Below, piece after piece: positions 47,938 through 57,015 of a stretch of 64,000 nucleotides of DNA. The stretch lies in NCBI GenBank assembly GCA_032161045.1, contig JAVHTH010000003.1, one strand, 5' to 3'. Under the pieces are notes generated by a model that saw nothing but the letters and a program-made list of their open reading frames with translations, had not been told where the DNA came from and ran no database searches. Within the stretch, counting starts at the first letter, position 1, and every line of letters starts with the position of its first letter. The translations under genes were made by a program, and so were the position numbers. The DNA comes from Fervidibacter sinensis. Lineage in GTDB: Bacteria > Armatimonadota > Fervidibacteria > Fervidibacterales > Fervidibacteraceae.

Positions 47938-50439
47938 ATGTTATGGGAACGCTATACTGAACGGGCGCGCAAGGTAATGCTTCACGCAGAGGATTGGGCG
48001 ATAAAATTGCGCTCGCCTTACATTTCGTCCGAACACATTTTGCTTGGATTGCTTGAAGAGGAAGACACCCTTGCTGTCCAAATATTGGAGCGGCTTGGCG
48101 TTGACATTCACAGGTTGAGGGCTGAATTGGAAAGTCAACTGAGGGCACAAGCGCCTGCACACCATCCGGTCGGTTCACCGACTTTAACTTCGCCAGCGAA
48201 GCAAGTTCTCATTCGCGCTGCAGACGAAGCGAGGTCCATGAACGACAGCCATATTGACACTGCTCACTTACTCCTCGGTTTGCTCAAGGAGAAGCAAGGA
48301 CTTGCAGCGAAAATTCTCGCCAAATACAATGTCCGATACGAGGATGTCCGAAGACGCCTTTACGACATGAAAGCGGACCAGATAGAAGGGACAACTCCTC
48401 ATTTCCGAAAGCGAACCAATACTCCTGCCCTTGATGCCTTCAGCCGTGACTTGACCCAACTGGCAATTGAAGGCAAATTGGATCCCGTGATTGGAAGGGA
48501 CACGGAAATTGAACGCGTCATTCAAATTCTTTGCCGCCGAACCAAAAACAACCCAGTTTTGGTCGGAGATGCTGGTGTCGGTAAAACTGCCATCGTGGAA
48601 GGATTAGCCCAAAGAATTGTCAACCGGGAAACCCCTGAAATTCTCCACGACAAACGGCTTGTGGCGTTGGACTTGGCTGCTATAGTTGCAGGCACGAAAT
48701 ATCGCGGCGAATTTGAAGAACGGATGAAGCGCATAATGAACGAAATCCGCCAATCTCAAGGTCAAATCATCGTCTTCATTGACGAGTTGCACACAATTGT
48801 TGGAGCAGGTGCCGCTGAAGGTGCAATAGACGCATCAAACATCCTCAAGCCCGCTTTGGCTCGCGGTGAACTTCGCTGCATCGGTGCGACGACTTTAGAA
48901 GAATATCGCCGCTACATTGAAAAACACTCCGCCTTAGAACGCCGCTTCCAGCCAGTCTATGTTTCCGAGCCGACTTTGGAACAGACGATTGAAATCTTGC
49001 GAGGTCTAAGAACTACCTACGAGACATTCCACCGCGTCCAGATTGACGACCGCGCTTTAATCGCTGCTTCCCGACTGGCGCAGCGCTACATCACAGACCG
49101 ACGACTGCCGGACAAGGCGATAGATGTCCTTGACGAAGCATGTGCTCGCGTCAAGTTGAGGCATTCTTCACCACCCCGTGAAATTCGCGCTTTGAGCCAA
49201 GAGATAGAGAAACTGAAGATGGAAAGGGATCGTGCTATTCAGGAAGGAGACTTTGAACGAGCCAACATACTGAGGCAGCGAATGCAACAATTGCACGAGC
49301 AATTAGAGGAACTCAACCAAGAATGGCGCGACAGGTCACTTGAAGATGTCCCAACCGTCACCGAAGAGGATGTCGCAAAGGTTGTTTCTGAATGGACTGG
49401 CGTTCCCGTTTCCCGACTTACCGAAGACGAAACTCGCAGGTTGCTTCGCATGGAGGAGTTCCTCAAGCAACGAGTTGTTGGTCAAGATGAAGCCATCAAT
49501 GTCATCGCGCGTGCGATCCGTCGCGCCCGTGCAGGTTTGAAAGACCCACGCCGACCAACGGGCGTTTTCGTCTTCCTCGGACCGACAGGTGTCGGCAAAA
49601 CTTTGCTGGCGCGTGCACTGGCAGAGTTCCTCTTTGGAACCGAAGATGCCCTTATCCGCATTGACATGAGCGAATACACTGAACCTCACACCGTTTCGCG
49701 TCTCGTCGGTGCACCACCCGGTTATGTCGGTTACGAAGAAGGAGGTCAATTGACAGAGGCTGTTCGGCGCCGTCCCTTCTGCGTCGTTTTGCTTGACGAA
49801 TTTGACCGAGCGCATCCTCAGGTCACCAACATATTGCTCCAAATCATGGACGAAGGTCGCTTGACAGATGCTCAAGGGCGAACTGTTGACTTCCGCAACG
49901 CAATTCTCATCATGACAAGCAACATTGGCTATCGCGGGTTCCAGCACGAACTGAGCGAATCACGATTGGGCTTTAAGCCTGAAGCGGATGAAGCGTTGGA
50001 GCGCAAAGTTTTCATTGAGATGGACAAGCGAATGCGCAAACTCTACGAGGAACGATTCAGCGCCGAATTCCGAAACCGCGTTGACGAAGTGATCGTCTTC
50101 CGACCACTTCAAAGGGAGCATGTATTGCAAATCGTGGACATTGAGTTGCGCCCTGTCAGAGAGGAATTGGCTCAAAAGAACATCAGTCTGGTTCTCACCG
50201 ATGCAGCGAGGGAACGGCTCGCTGACTTGGGCTACGACAAATACTATGGCGCCCGTCCACTGAGGCGGACCATTCAGAACCATGTGATTGATCCACTTTC
50301 CGAGAAAATTCTCGCCGGTGAGGTCCGTGAAGGGGACACTGTCATCGTTGACTGCGACCCAACGACTGGGGAAATCGTTCTCAAAGTTGGGGCAATGGAG
50401 TTGGCTGGAGTCGGAAGTGAGGAAATGAGCACGAATTAA
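47938..50439 (+). CDS. clpC: ATP-dependent Clp protease ATP-binding subunit ClpC
   Basis: 833 residues. Two N-terminal Clp repeats (SEHILLGLLEEEDTLA and TAHLLLGLLKEKQGLA), first AAA+ domain with VGDAGVGKTAIVEGLAQRI and IVFIDELHTIVGAG, a UVR-like coiled middle (ERDRAIQEGDFERANILRQR), second AAA+ with FLGPTGVGKTLLARALAEFL and VVLLDEFDRAHP, and the D2-small domain. The middle domain length fits ClpC rather than ClpB, and the P-loop tail (GFxHELSESRLGFKP) holds a possible ClpP loop. It unfolds damaged or tagged proteins and feeds ClpP. AAGGAGAG lies before the ATG. It is preceded by two hairpins. No clpP, mcsA, mcsB or ctsR is nearby. Confidence 0.95.
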   Translation: MLWERYTERARKVMLHAEDWAIKLRSPYISSEHILLGLLEEEDTLAVQILERLGVDIHRLRAELESQLRAQAPAHHPVGSPTLTSPAKQVLIRAADEARSMNDSHIDTAHLLLGLLKEKQGLAAKILAKYNVRYEDVRRRLYDMKADQIEGTTPHFRKRTNTPALDAFSRDLTQLAIEGKLDPVIGRDTEIERVIQILCRRTKNNPVLVGDAGVGKTAIVEGLAQRIVNRETPEILHDKRLVALDLAAIVAGTKYRGEFEERMKRIMNEIRQSQGQIIVFIDELHTIVGAGAAEGAIDASNILKPALARGELRCIGATTLEEYRRYIEKHSALERRFQPVYVSEPTLEQTIEILRGLRTTYETFHRVQIDDRALIAASRLAQRYITDRRLPDKAIDVLDEACARVKLRHSSPPREIRALSQEIEKLKMERDRAIQEGDFERANILRQRMQQLHEQLEELNQEWRDRSLEDVPTVTEEDVAKVVSEWTGVPVSRLTEDETRRLLRMEEFLKQRVVGQDEAINVIARAIRRARAGLKDPRRPTGVFVFLGPTGVGKTLLARALAEFLFGTEDALIRIDMSEYTEPHTVSRLVGAPPGYVGYEEGGQLTEAVRRRPFCVVLLDEFDRAHPQVTNILLQIMDEGRLTDAQGRTVDFRNAILIMTSNIGYRGFQHELSESRLGFKPEADEALERKVFIEMDKRMRKLYEERFSAEFRNRVDEVIVFRPLQREHVLQIVDIELRPVREELAQKNISLVLTDAARERLADLGYDKYYGARPLRRTIQNHVIDPLSEKILAGEVREGDTVIVDCDPTTGEIVLKVGAMELAGVGSEEMSTN

Positions 50440-50463
50440 GGACCTTCAGCAGAAAATTGAGGG

Positions 50464-50530
50464 TTAACTCGGCGAAGGGATAGTGAAGGCGCTCCCGACA
50501 TCTACCTCACATTCTCAATCGCCGAGTTAA
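50464..50530. repeat. Perfect 12-bp inverted repeat after clpC
   Basis: TTAACTCGGCGA (50464-50475) is the exact reverse complement of TCGCCGAGTTAA (50519-50530), with 43 bp between the arms. It lies between convergent genes. It could form a large hairpin in clpC 3' RNA, act as a bidirectional terminator, or be an old element end. Confidence 0.6.
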
Positions 50531-50558
50531 TCTCGCTTCCTTTGGCTCTTCATTCGCT

Positions 50559-50816
50559 TCAGTTCTTCGGTTCCGCCGAAGCCTCATTCTCCCGTTTTCT
50601 CTTTCCGCCAATCCAACTCCCAAGTCGACTCAACAAACTACTCAACCACTCCGGTGCTTTCACCGAGGGCATTTCATAGCCGCAATTTGGACATTTGATC
50701 AGCAAGCGGCAACTGCCCTTGAGCGGACATTGTTGACAAACTGTCGCCCTTGCTTCACTTATCGGGAACTGAAACCCGCAAAGCGGGCAAGTTATGCTCT
50801 TGTCCTCTTTCGCCAT
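50559..50816 (-). CDS. Small zinc-ribbon-like protein
   Basis: 85 residues. Cysteine pairs: CPLCGFQF, CQQCPLKGSCRLLIKCPNCG YEMP, i.e. three CxxC-like pairs with an extra Cys. Basic C-terminus GGKRKRE. No membrane segment. Similar short proteins occur next to FeoA/FeoB genes in some bacteria, but no feo gene is here. AAGGTGA lies before the ATG at 50816. Function unknown. Confidence 0.75.
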   Translation of the reverse strand: MAKEDKSITCPLCGFQFPISEARATVCQQCPLKGSCRLLIKCPNCGYEMPSVKAPEWLSSLLSRLGSWIGGKRKRENEASAEPKN

Positions 50817-50883
50817 TGCTTTCACCTTGCCGTTTTGGGAGGCTAATTTTCCGCAAGTCCCGAAACTGCCTTGACTGAAAATA

Positions 50884-51013
50884 GGAGTTACGCAGTTGGA
50901 TGTAGGGGCGGCTGCTAAGCCGCCCGCAAGGGCAGTTTTAACCCCTTATAAAGGATGTTTTCGGGCAGACTATCGTCCGCCCCTACACAAAATGACATCA
51001 ACCGTGTAAGTCC
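50884..51013. mobile_element. MITE-like element, copy 2 (about 130 bp)
   Basis: Begins GGAGTTACGCAGTTGGATG and ends ACATCAACCGTGTAAGTCC, so its right end has more changes than copy 1. The internal palindromes match copy 1 (22106-22238) nearly base for base. TA flanks both ends (AAAATA before, TATCAA after), a possible 2-bp target duplication. Confidence 0.78.
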
Positions 51014-51015
51014 TA

Positions 51016-51966
51016 TCAAGGTTTTCTTCCCCTTGTCAAGTAACTTGCGAACCAATCGGCAATGGGTTCAAGGTCAAATGACCACCAACCCTGCGGGTCG
51101 CCGATTTGAAAGAGCGTGACGCCGACGACCTCTTTATCTTTGCGCAATTCGCTGTCAAACCATTCCAGCCACGCTTGGAACTTTTCGGCATCGCCCCGCG
51201 CTCGCCAACCATCGGTTTTCGGGTTGCCTGCTTTGTCAATTCCGCCTTCCGTCAAGATGATAGGCAAGTTCGCAAGGTCAGGATGGCGCTTTCGCAAGAA
51301 CTCGTAAAACAACCTGCATCTCAGCGAATACCAAATTTCAACCTTCAAGTCGGTTGTGTATTCAAGCGAATAGGCGTGGTAACTCCATGCACCTTTGAAC
51401 CGCTTTGCTGCCCGCAGCGCGGGAACGAATGCATCAAGTTTTGCATAAATTTCGTCAAGGCTTCCCGTCGGGTTGCCGACAGCGATGCTGCCTACGCACG
51501 GTCTCAATCCTGCTTTTGCAATTAACATTGCCAGCCTTTCCCAAAATCGCCCGAACCACCTTGCTGCCTCAACGCTTTCCCAAGTCGGCGTGTTTTCACC
51601 CTCATTTGGTCCTTCAAGGAAGTCAACCAACTTGCGGTCGGAAGGTGAAAGGGCGTTGACTGCGGGTTCCAAAACTTTGCGCCAAAAATCGTCGGCGCAA
51701 ACAATTGGGTCGTCAGTGATTTGATAACGAACCTGCGGCGTTCGTTCCCAAACCCTCATGACGATAATCCCATTGGGGAAGCGCCGCTTGTAGTCCCTCA
51801 TTGCCTCAACCATTTCGCCGTTCGCTTGCGGGTCAAGGACTTTGATGACTCTTGGACCTGCAGCGACAATTTTCCTCGCCCCTTCAGTGTAACGCCCGAT
51901 GAGGTGTATGCTCAACTTGCTTTGCGATAATGGCTCAAAAAACAGAAGCGAAAGAAGCAACCACAT
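51016..51966 (-). CDS. Exported TIM-barrel glycoside-hydrolase-like protein
   Basis: 316 residues. A short signal peptide (MWLLLSLLFFEPLSQS). Clan-A features: VDFLEGPNEGENTP gives an Asn-Glu acid/base pair, and NLPIILTEGGIDKAG a second Glu in the strand-7 position of the nucleophile. WSYHAYSLEY and LFQIGDPQGWWSFDLEPIAD also fit a barrel. The family was not identified, so substrate is unknown. The ATG at 51966 (GAGGTG six nt upstream) is preferred to GTG at 51975. It may act with the GH127 protein on plant polysaccharide; inference. Confidence 0.75.
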   Translation of the reverse strand: MWLLLSLLFFEPLSQSKLSIHLIGRYTEGARKIVAAGPRVIKVLDPQANGEMVEAMRDYKRRFPNGIIVMRVWERTPQVRYQITDDPIVCADDFWRKVLEPAVNALSPSDRKLVDFLEGPNEGENTPTWESVEAARWFGRFWERLAMLIAKAGLRPCVGSIAVGNPTGSLDEIYAKLDAFVPALRAAKRFKGAWSYHAYSLEYTTDLKVEIWYSLRCRLFYEFLRKRHPDLANLPIILTEGGIDKAGNPKTDGWRARGDAEKFQAWLEWFDSELRKDKEVVGVTLFQIGDPQGWWSFDLEPIADWFASYLTRGRKP

Positions 51967-52055
51967 TGTCAACACCTCGCAAATTTGTTGCTCGTTCGGT
52001 GTTGAGCGTTGTGCGTTAACACCTACTTGCCCACTGCCTGTTGCCTAATGCCTGC

Positions 52056-52778
52056 TCAAAACAGCGTCCCTTGACTTTCCGAAGGTTTCGGGGGCTCAAT
52101 TGGTCTTTGGCGAGCGTGAATGTGAGCCAACCTCAAAGGTTCAGGCAATCGCTGCCCGGGTTTGGTGCAATGGAGCACGAAATCAACCGCCGTTTCAAGC
52201 GAAATCTTGTGTCCGACCGAGACATAAACTGGCGGGCTCCCTTTCTTCGTTCGCACAACCATGCCCAAAATGCGACCATCAACGGGGTCGTAAAGTGGAG
52301 TCATTGCTCCGTCTTCATCGGGAACTTCGTCCGCTTGACCGTAAAGCCTGCTTTTGGCACAACCGATGGAAGGCAGATCAAGCAGAACCCCCATGTGACA
52401 AGCCAAGCCGAAATGGCGCGGATGCGCGCGACCTTGAGCATCAAATAAAGCGATGTCTGGGTCATAACGCAATTGCTCAAAGGCTTTCAACACTGCTGGA
52501 CTTTCGCGAAAAGCCAAAAGACCCGGCACATATGGGAAAGTGACTGGAACGGCTGCTCGTGAAACTTCAACGAGTTCAAGTTCGGGGAACGAAAGGACGC
52601 AAACAACAGCCTGCATTTGGTCGTTGCCGATTTGATGGACATCAGCGCCAGCGATGTAACGAACCTCATCGGGCAATTGGTCAGTTTCAATCACTTTTGC
52701 CGATAACTCCCACTGAAGTCTTTTCGCCTCATCAACTGTCAAGTCCCATCGGTGCGTCAACTTTGCTCTCATTGGCAT
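52056..52778 (-). CDS. nfi: Endonuclease V (deoxyinosine 3' endonuclease)
   Basis: 240 residues. Family motifs: IAGADVHQIG (metal Asp), TFPYVPGLLAFRESPAVL (the conserved Y/PGLLAFRE segment with Glu), ALFDAQGRAHPRHFGLACHM (second Asp), IGCAKSRLYG and YVSVGHKISLETAVDFVL (His). Endonuclease V cuts DNA near deoxyinosine, a product of adenine deamination, which is faster at high temperature. GAGGGGG before the ATG at 52778 sets the start. The longer frame to 52871 is not used. Confidence 0.95.
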   Translation of the reverse strand: MPMRAKLTHRWDLTVDEAKRLQWELSAKVIETDQLPDEVRYIAGADVHQIGNDQMQAVVCVLSFPELELVEVSRAAVPVTFPYVPGLLAFRESPAVLKAFEQLRYDPDIALFDAQGRAHPRHFGLACHMGVLLDLPSIGCAKSRLYGQADEVPDEDGAMTPLYDPVDGRILGMVVRTKKGSPPVYVSVGHKISLETAVDFVLHCTKPGQRLPEPLRLAHIHARQRPIEPPKPSESQGTLF

Positions 52779-53000
52779 TACGCCCCCTCGCACCCAATCG
52801 CTTCGTCTGTTCAAAAACCTTTCGTCCAAAAATGTAGCACTGTCCGGTTGAACGCTCAAGTTTGAGACCATGCGGCAAAATAGCGTGCAGGTGAAAACGA
52901 AAAAGGGAGGGCTCGGCTACCGCCGAACCCTAAATTTGACTCATCAGGAGATTCGCCCTCCCATATGCGAAAATGACTAAGCGAGGAAGGAGGTTTGAGG

Positions 53001-54269
53001 ATGAAAATCCGCGACATCCAAACCGCCGTAATTGAAGCCAACTACGACTGGACGATCGTCAAGGTCATCACCGACGAAGACATTGTCGGCTACGGCGAAT
53101 GTTTTTTTGCCCCCGGATTGACCCGAACAATTCACGAACTCAAGCCCATCTTAATTGAGCAAGATGGACGCGATATTGACAAACTTTGTCGCTTGCTAAG
53201 AGAGGCAGGAGTCACCGCAGGTTCCGGGACCGGTGGCATCATCTTCCACGCAGTCGCTGGCATAGAAAGCGCTCTGTGGGACGCCTACGCCAAATGGCTG
53301 GATGTCCCGCTTTTCAGGCTCTTCGGTGGTGCGTTCAGGAAACGCATCCGAATTTACGCCGACTGCCACGCAGGTGAAGGATTGTCAAGCCTGTCGTCAA
53401 TTTGCACGCCCAGAATTCCTTGGTGGATGAGCGAAACTGGCGAAACTGTCCACTTTCACGAGATCCACATGCGCGCTCACGGTGGACTGAGCGAGGAAGC
53501 GAAGGAACTACCTGACCCGAAGGCTTACGCCGAGAGGGCAAGTCAAGTGAAGGAAATGGGATACACCGCCCTCAAGTTTGATGTTGACATTCCTAACCCT
53601 TACATGCGCGATGAGTTCAACCGCTGTCTTGACAATCGTGAAATTGACTTGATTGCAAGTTTGGTTGAAGCAGTGCGGGAAGCCGTCGGTGATGATGTTG
53701 ACATCGCCATTGACTGTCACTGGCGCTTTTCTGCGGAGAGTGCAATCAGGTTGGCAGAAGCAGTTGCTCCGTATCGGTTGCTTTGGCTTGAAGACCCTGT
53801 CCCGCCTGACAGCACAGAGGCGTTGAAGCGGGTGACCGATTATTCGCCCGTCCCAATCGCCACCGGTGAGAACCATTACACTCGCCAGCAATTTCACGAC
53901 CTGATTCTTCGCAACGGTATCCACATAGTTTCGCCAGATTTTCAAAAAACGGGGTTGCTTGAAGGCAAGCGAATTGCCGAACTCGCTGAAACTTTCACCG
54001 TCCCAATTGCTCCCCACAACATTTCAAGCCCGATTGGCACGATGGCTTCAGCACACTTGTGCGCTACAATCCCCAATTTCCTCGTGCTTGAGCATCACGG
54101 TGTTGATGTCCCGTTTTGGGAAGAATTGGCGGTCGGGTGGGACGGACCGATTATTCGCAATGGCTATATTGAACTCAGCGAAGACAAGCCGGGCATTGGG
54201 GTTGAATTGAACGAGGAGGTCGCCTATCAGTATCGCCGCAAAGATGAACCGTTTTTTGACCGAGCATAA
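53001..54269 (+). CDS. Mandelate racemase/muconate lactonizing enzyme family (enolase superfamily) sugar-acid dehydratase-like protein
   Basis: 422 residues. Capping domain then a barrel with metal ligands in DIAIDCHWRF (Asp), LLWLEDPVPP (Glu) and IATGENHYTR (Glu). ALKFDVDIP carries the Lys at the end of strand 2, and VPIAPHNISSPIGTM the conserved His of the mandelate-racemase-type subgroup. Members dehydrate aldonic acids such as galactonate or gluconate. The residue after Lys is Phe-Asp rather than KxK, so the exact member is open. GGAGG before ATG 53001 fixes the start. The neighbours suggest sugar-acid catabolism. Confidence 0.9.
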   Translation: MKIRDIQTAVIEANYDWTIVKVITDEDIVGYGECFFAPGLTRTIHELKPILIEQDGRDIDKLCRLLREAGVTAGSGTGGIIFHAVAGIESALWDAYAKWLDVPLFRLFGGAFRKRIRIYADCHAGEGLSSLSSICTPRIPWWMSETGETVHFHEIHMRAHGGLSEEAKELPDPKAYAERASQVKEMGYTALKFDVDIPNPYMRDEFNRCLDNREIDLIASLVEAVREAVGDDVDIAIDCHWRFSAESAIRLAEAVAPYRLLWLEDPVPPDSTEALKRVTDYSPVPIATGENHYTRQQFHDLILRNGIHIVSPDFQKTGLLEGKRIAELAETFTVPIAPHNISSPIGTMASAHLCATIPNFLVLEHHGVDVPFWEELAVGWDGPIIRNGYIELSEDKPGIGVELNEEVAYQYRRKDEPFFDRA

Positions 54270-54274
54270 TTTTT

Positions 54275-54440
54275 TCGGAGGACGAGGTTCCTGCCGAGCC
54301 GAAGGAAAAATTCGGAGGGGTCGGGCTACTGCCCGATTGAAAAAATCGGCACGCCGGGAGGCGTGCCATCCGAAACGCAAAATTCGGCAAGCCGGAGGCT
54401 TGCCCTAAAAATTTTTTTCGGCACGCTGAAAAAGCGTCCT
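54275..54440. repeat. Palindromes between enolase-superfamily and epimerase genes
   Basis: Four palindromes: GGTTCCTGCCGAGCC-type, GGTCGGGC-like, GGCACGCC/GGCGTGCC and GGCAAGCC/GGCTTGCC. No gene. This is a short stretch between two co-oriented genes of the sugar cluster. Confidence 0.7.
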
Positions 54441-54456
54441 CAAGGGTGATGCGGAA

Positions 54457-55416
54457 ATGTCAATTCTCGTGACTGGCGCTTGCGGGTTCATTGGTGCTTG
54501 GGTAGTCAAAAGTTTGCGCGAGAAAAACTTGCCCATCGTCTTGACGGATTTGAAACGGGATGGGACGAGGCTATCTGTGCTTGTTCCAGATTGGGAGAAG
54601 TTGCCCTTTGCCGAAGGCGATATAACTGAGCCTGAGTTTTTGCTTGATGTCGCAAAACAGTTTCAAGTTGAACGCATCATCCACCTCGCTGCATGGCAAA
54701 TTCCATTGTGCCGTCAAGACCCGGTTGGGGGTGCTTTGGTCAATGTTGTCGGGACATTGAGAGTTTTTGAAGCGGCGAAACAACTTGGTGGGCAAATCAA
54801 ATGCATAGTCTACGCAAGTTCGGTTGCCGTTTTCGGACCTGCCGAGATGTATGAGCAAAAGCCTGTTCCCGAAAATGTGCCCCTCAAGCCAGTAACGCAC
54901 TACGGTGCTTTTAAGGTTTGCAATGAACTTTGCGCCAACGCTTACTGGCACGAACATGGCATCCCAAGCGCTGGCTTGCGCCCGCACACCGTTTACGGTT
55001 TCGGTCGCGATGTGGGTGTGACTGCGGACATAACGACTGCTCTGAAAGCGATTGTGCTTGGTCAACCGTTCCGCATCCGCTTCGGTGGGTTCGTTGATTT
55101 ACAGTATGCTGCCGATGTAGCGGAGGCGTTTGTCAAGTGTGCGTTGGTTGACCTTGATGGTGCTCGGGTTTACAACCTGCGAGGGACACCGATGTCCGTC
55201 CCCGAAATCGTTAATGCGATGGCGGAAATTGAACCTGCAGCATCTGAACTTATCACCTTTGAGCCGACGCCCCTGCCGCTCGTTTGGGACCTTGATGACA
55301 GCGCGATCCAAAAGGATGTTGGACCGCTGAAAATCACACCTGTGAAATCAGGCTTTGCCGAAACTCTGGAAATTTTTAGGCGGCTCCGAGATTTGGGGCA
55401 ATTATCGCTTGGTTGA
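54457..55416 (+). CDS. NAD-dependent epimerase/dehydratase family protein
   Basis: 319 residues, extended short-chain dehydrogenase: VTGACGFIGAWVVKSL (GxxGxxG), IIHLAAWQIP, YASSVAVFG, THYGAFKVCNELCANAY (YxxxK) and RPHTVYGFGRDVG. The likely role is oxidation or epimerisation of a nucleotide sugar or uronate. Given the adjacent dehydratase, uronate dehydrogenase is one possibility. AAGGGTGA lies before the ATG. Substrate not determined. Confidence 0.9.
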   Translation: MSILVTGACGFIGAWVVKSLREKNLPIVLTDLKRDGTRLSVLVPDWEKLPFAEGDITEPEFLLDVAKQFQVERIIHLAAWQIPLCRQDPVGGALVNVVGTLRVFEAAKQLGGQIKCIVYASSVAVFGPAEMYEQKPVPENVPLKPVTHYGAFKVCNELCANAYWHEHGIPSAGLRPHTVYGFGRDVGVTADITTALKAIVLGQPFRIRFGGFVDLQYAADVAEAFVKCALVDLDGARVYNLRGTPMSVPEIVNAMAEIEPAASELITFEPTPLPLVWDLDDSAIQKDVGPLKITPVKSGFAETLEIFRRLRDLGQLSLG

Positions 55417-55752
55417 AGCGATTAATTTCGCCGACTGAAGTCGGCGCTAAAAAATTTGTCAACGACTGCGGGCTAAAACCTGTAGCATGAACTGGCATGG
55501 ATTGATTGATCGCAATTTGTTTCACCAACGCTTAACGCACATCATCCATGCCAAAAGTATGGCGCGGTTTCACACCCCGCCGAAAAAATTGTCGGCAGGG
55601 TATAAAACCCTGCCCTACAAAGGAAAATCGGCTTGATGTAGGGCGCGGTTTTACACCGCGCCGAAAAATTTTGTCGGCAAGGTGTAAAACCTTGCCCTAC
55701 AAGAAAAAATTCGGCACGCTATAGGCGTGCCCCACGAGATGGGGGTGCAACG
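55417..55752. repeat. Repeat-filled spacer upstream of the MFS gene
   Basis: No gene. Contains a GCCGACTGAAGTCGGCGCT hairpin at about 55427, the GCGGGCTAAAACCTGTAGCA block at about 55463, then GGCGCGGT/ACCGCGCC, GGCAGGGT/ACCCTGCC at 55592 and GGCAAGGT/ACCTTGCC at about 55675, and a GGCACGCTATAGGCGTGCC unit at about 55711. Confidence 0.75.
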
Positions 55753-57015
55753 ATGAATGGAAGTGATGGACGGGAGGTGCGCACAGGTACGCCTGAAGCA
55801 CCTTCCGCTTTTCGCGGTCCTTTTAGGGCACTTCGTCATCGCTTCTTTCGGTGGTTTTGGTTTGGACAATGCATTTCCTTGACGGGAAGTTGGATGCAAG
55901 GCGTCGCGCAAAGGTGGCTTGTTTACGAATTGACGGGTTCAGAGGCACTGCTCGGGATCGTCAATGCCTTGACATCTTTGCCAGTCGCTTTGCTCGGTCC
56001 GTTCAGCGGTGCTGTTGCTGACAGGTTTGAGAAGCGTCGGATTTTGATTGGTGTTCAAATCACAGCAGCATCAATCGCTACTTTGCTTTGGCTTCTCACT
56101 TCAACGAAGTTGATAGCGGTTTGGCACATTTTGCTGTTGGCTTTAGGGCTTGGTGTGGTCCGAGCCTTTGATGTCCCGACGAGGCAATCGTTCTGGGTTG
56201 AGTTGGTGGGCAAAGAAGATTTGATGAGCGCTATAACGCTCAACTCGGCAGTTGTCAACCTCTCTCGCATACTTGGTCCATCTGTCGCTGGCATCATTAT
56301 AGCCAAAGTCGGGACAGCGACTTGCTTCCTTATCAACGCAGTCAGTTTCCTGCCCCCGCTTTTCGTCTTACTCGCGATGCCACCAACACCGGTGATGGCT
56401 TGTCAGAGCGAACCGCTTTTATCAAGTTTGCGCGAAGGTGCTTGTTACTTGCGAAACAACAAAGCAGTTTTGAAGTTGCTTTTGCTTGTTGGGTCGTGGA
56501 GTTTGTTTGGTGGTCAATTTGATGTTTTGCTGCCTGTCCTCGCTGACAAAACTTTCGGTGTCCGAGAAAAAGGTTACGGCTTTCTCGTCGCAAGCATCGG
56601 TATCGGAGCGGTTTTGGGTGCCGTCACGGCAGCGAGTTTGGAAATGAAGCGGAAACGCGGGCTCCAAGTCATGGTAGGAAGCGCAATCGCGATATTCGGG
56701 ATGGCTTCAGCAGCGTTTGTCAAGTCCTTCCTCTTGGCTTTGTTCTCACTCTCCCTTATCGGCTTCGGGATGGTGATGCAAAATGCTACATCAAACACTC
56801 TCGTCCAAACACTCACGCCCGATGAACTTCGCGGTCGGGTGATGGGTGTTTACTCGCTCGTCTTCATCGGTTTAGCGCCGCTTGGCAGCCTCTTTTACGG
56901 CTTCCTCGGTCAATGGTTGGGAGCCCAGAATGCTCTGGTGTTTGGTGCCCTTTGCTTTGCCTTTTCCGCATTTGCTCTGTTAGTCCCAGATAGCACTGTT
57001 AGGCGATTGAAATGA
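55753..57015 (+). CDS. MFS transporter, EntS/MFS_3-like exporter
   Basis: 420 residues with twelve hydrophobic segments. Signature regions: FWFGQCISLTGSWMQGVAQR, ALTSLPVALLGPFSGAVADR followed by FEKRR, and PTRQSFWVELVGKEDLMSAI, NSAVVNLSRILGPSVAGIII. These mark the enterobactin-exporter-like MFS_3 group, which exports small molecules and drugs by proton exchange. Substrate is unknown. GGGGGTG lies five nt before the ATG. It follows a long repeat block, so it may have its own promoter. Confidence 0.92.
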   Translation: MNGSDGREVRTGTPEAPSAFRGPFRALRHRFFRWFWFGQCISLTGSWMQGVAQRWLVYELTGSEALLGIVNALTSLPVALLGPFSGAVADRFEKRRILIGVQITAASIATLLWLLTSTKLIAVWHILLLALGLGVVRAFDVPTRQSFWVELVGKEDLMSAITLNSAVVNLSRILGPSVAGIIIAKVGTATCFLINAVSFLPPLFVLLAMPPTPVMACQSEPLLSSLREGACYLRNNKAVLKLLLLVGSWSLFGGQFDVLLPVLADKTFGVREKGYGFLVASIGIGAVLGAVTAASLEMKRKRGLQVMVGSAIAIFGMASAAFVKSFLLALFSLSLIGFGMVMQNATSNTLVQTLTPDELRGRVMGVYSLVFIGLAPLGSLFYGFLGQWLGAQNALVFGALCFAFSAFALLVPDSTVRRLK

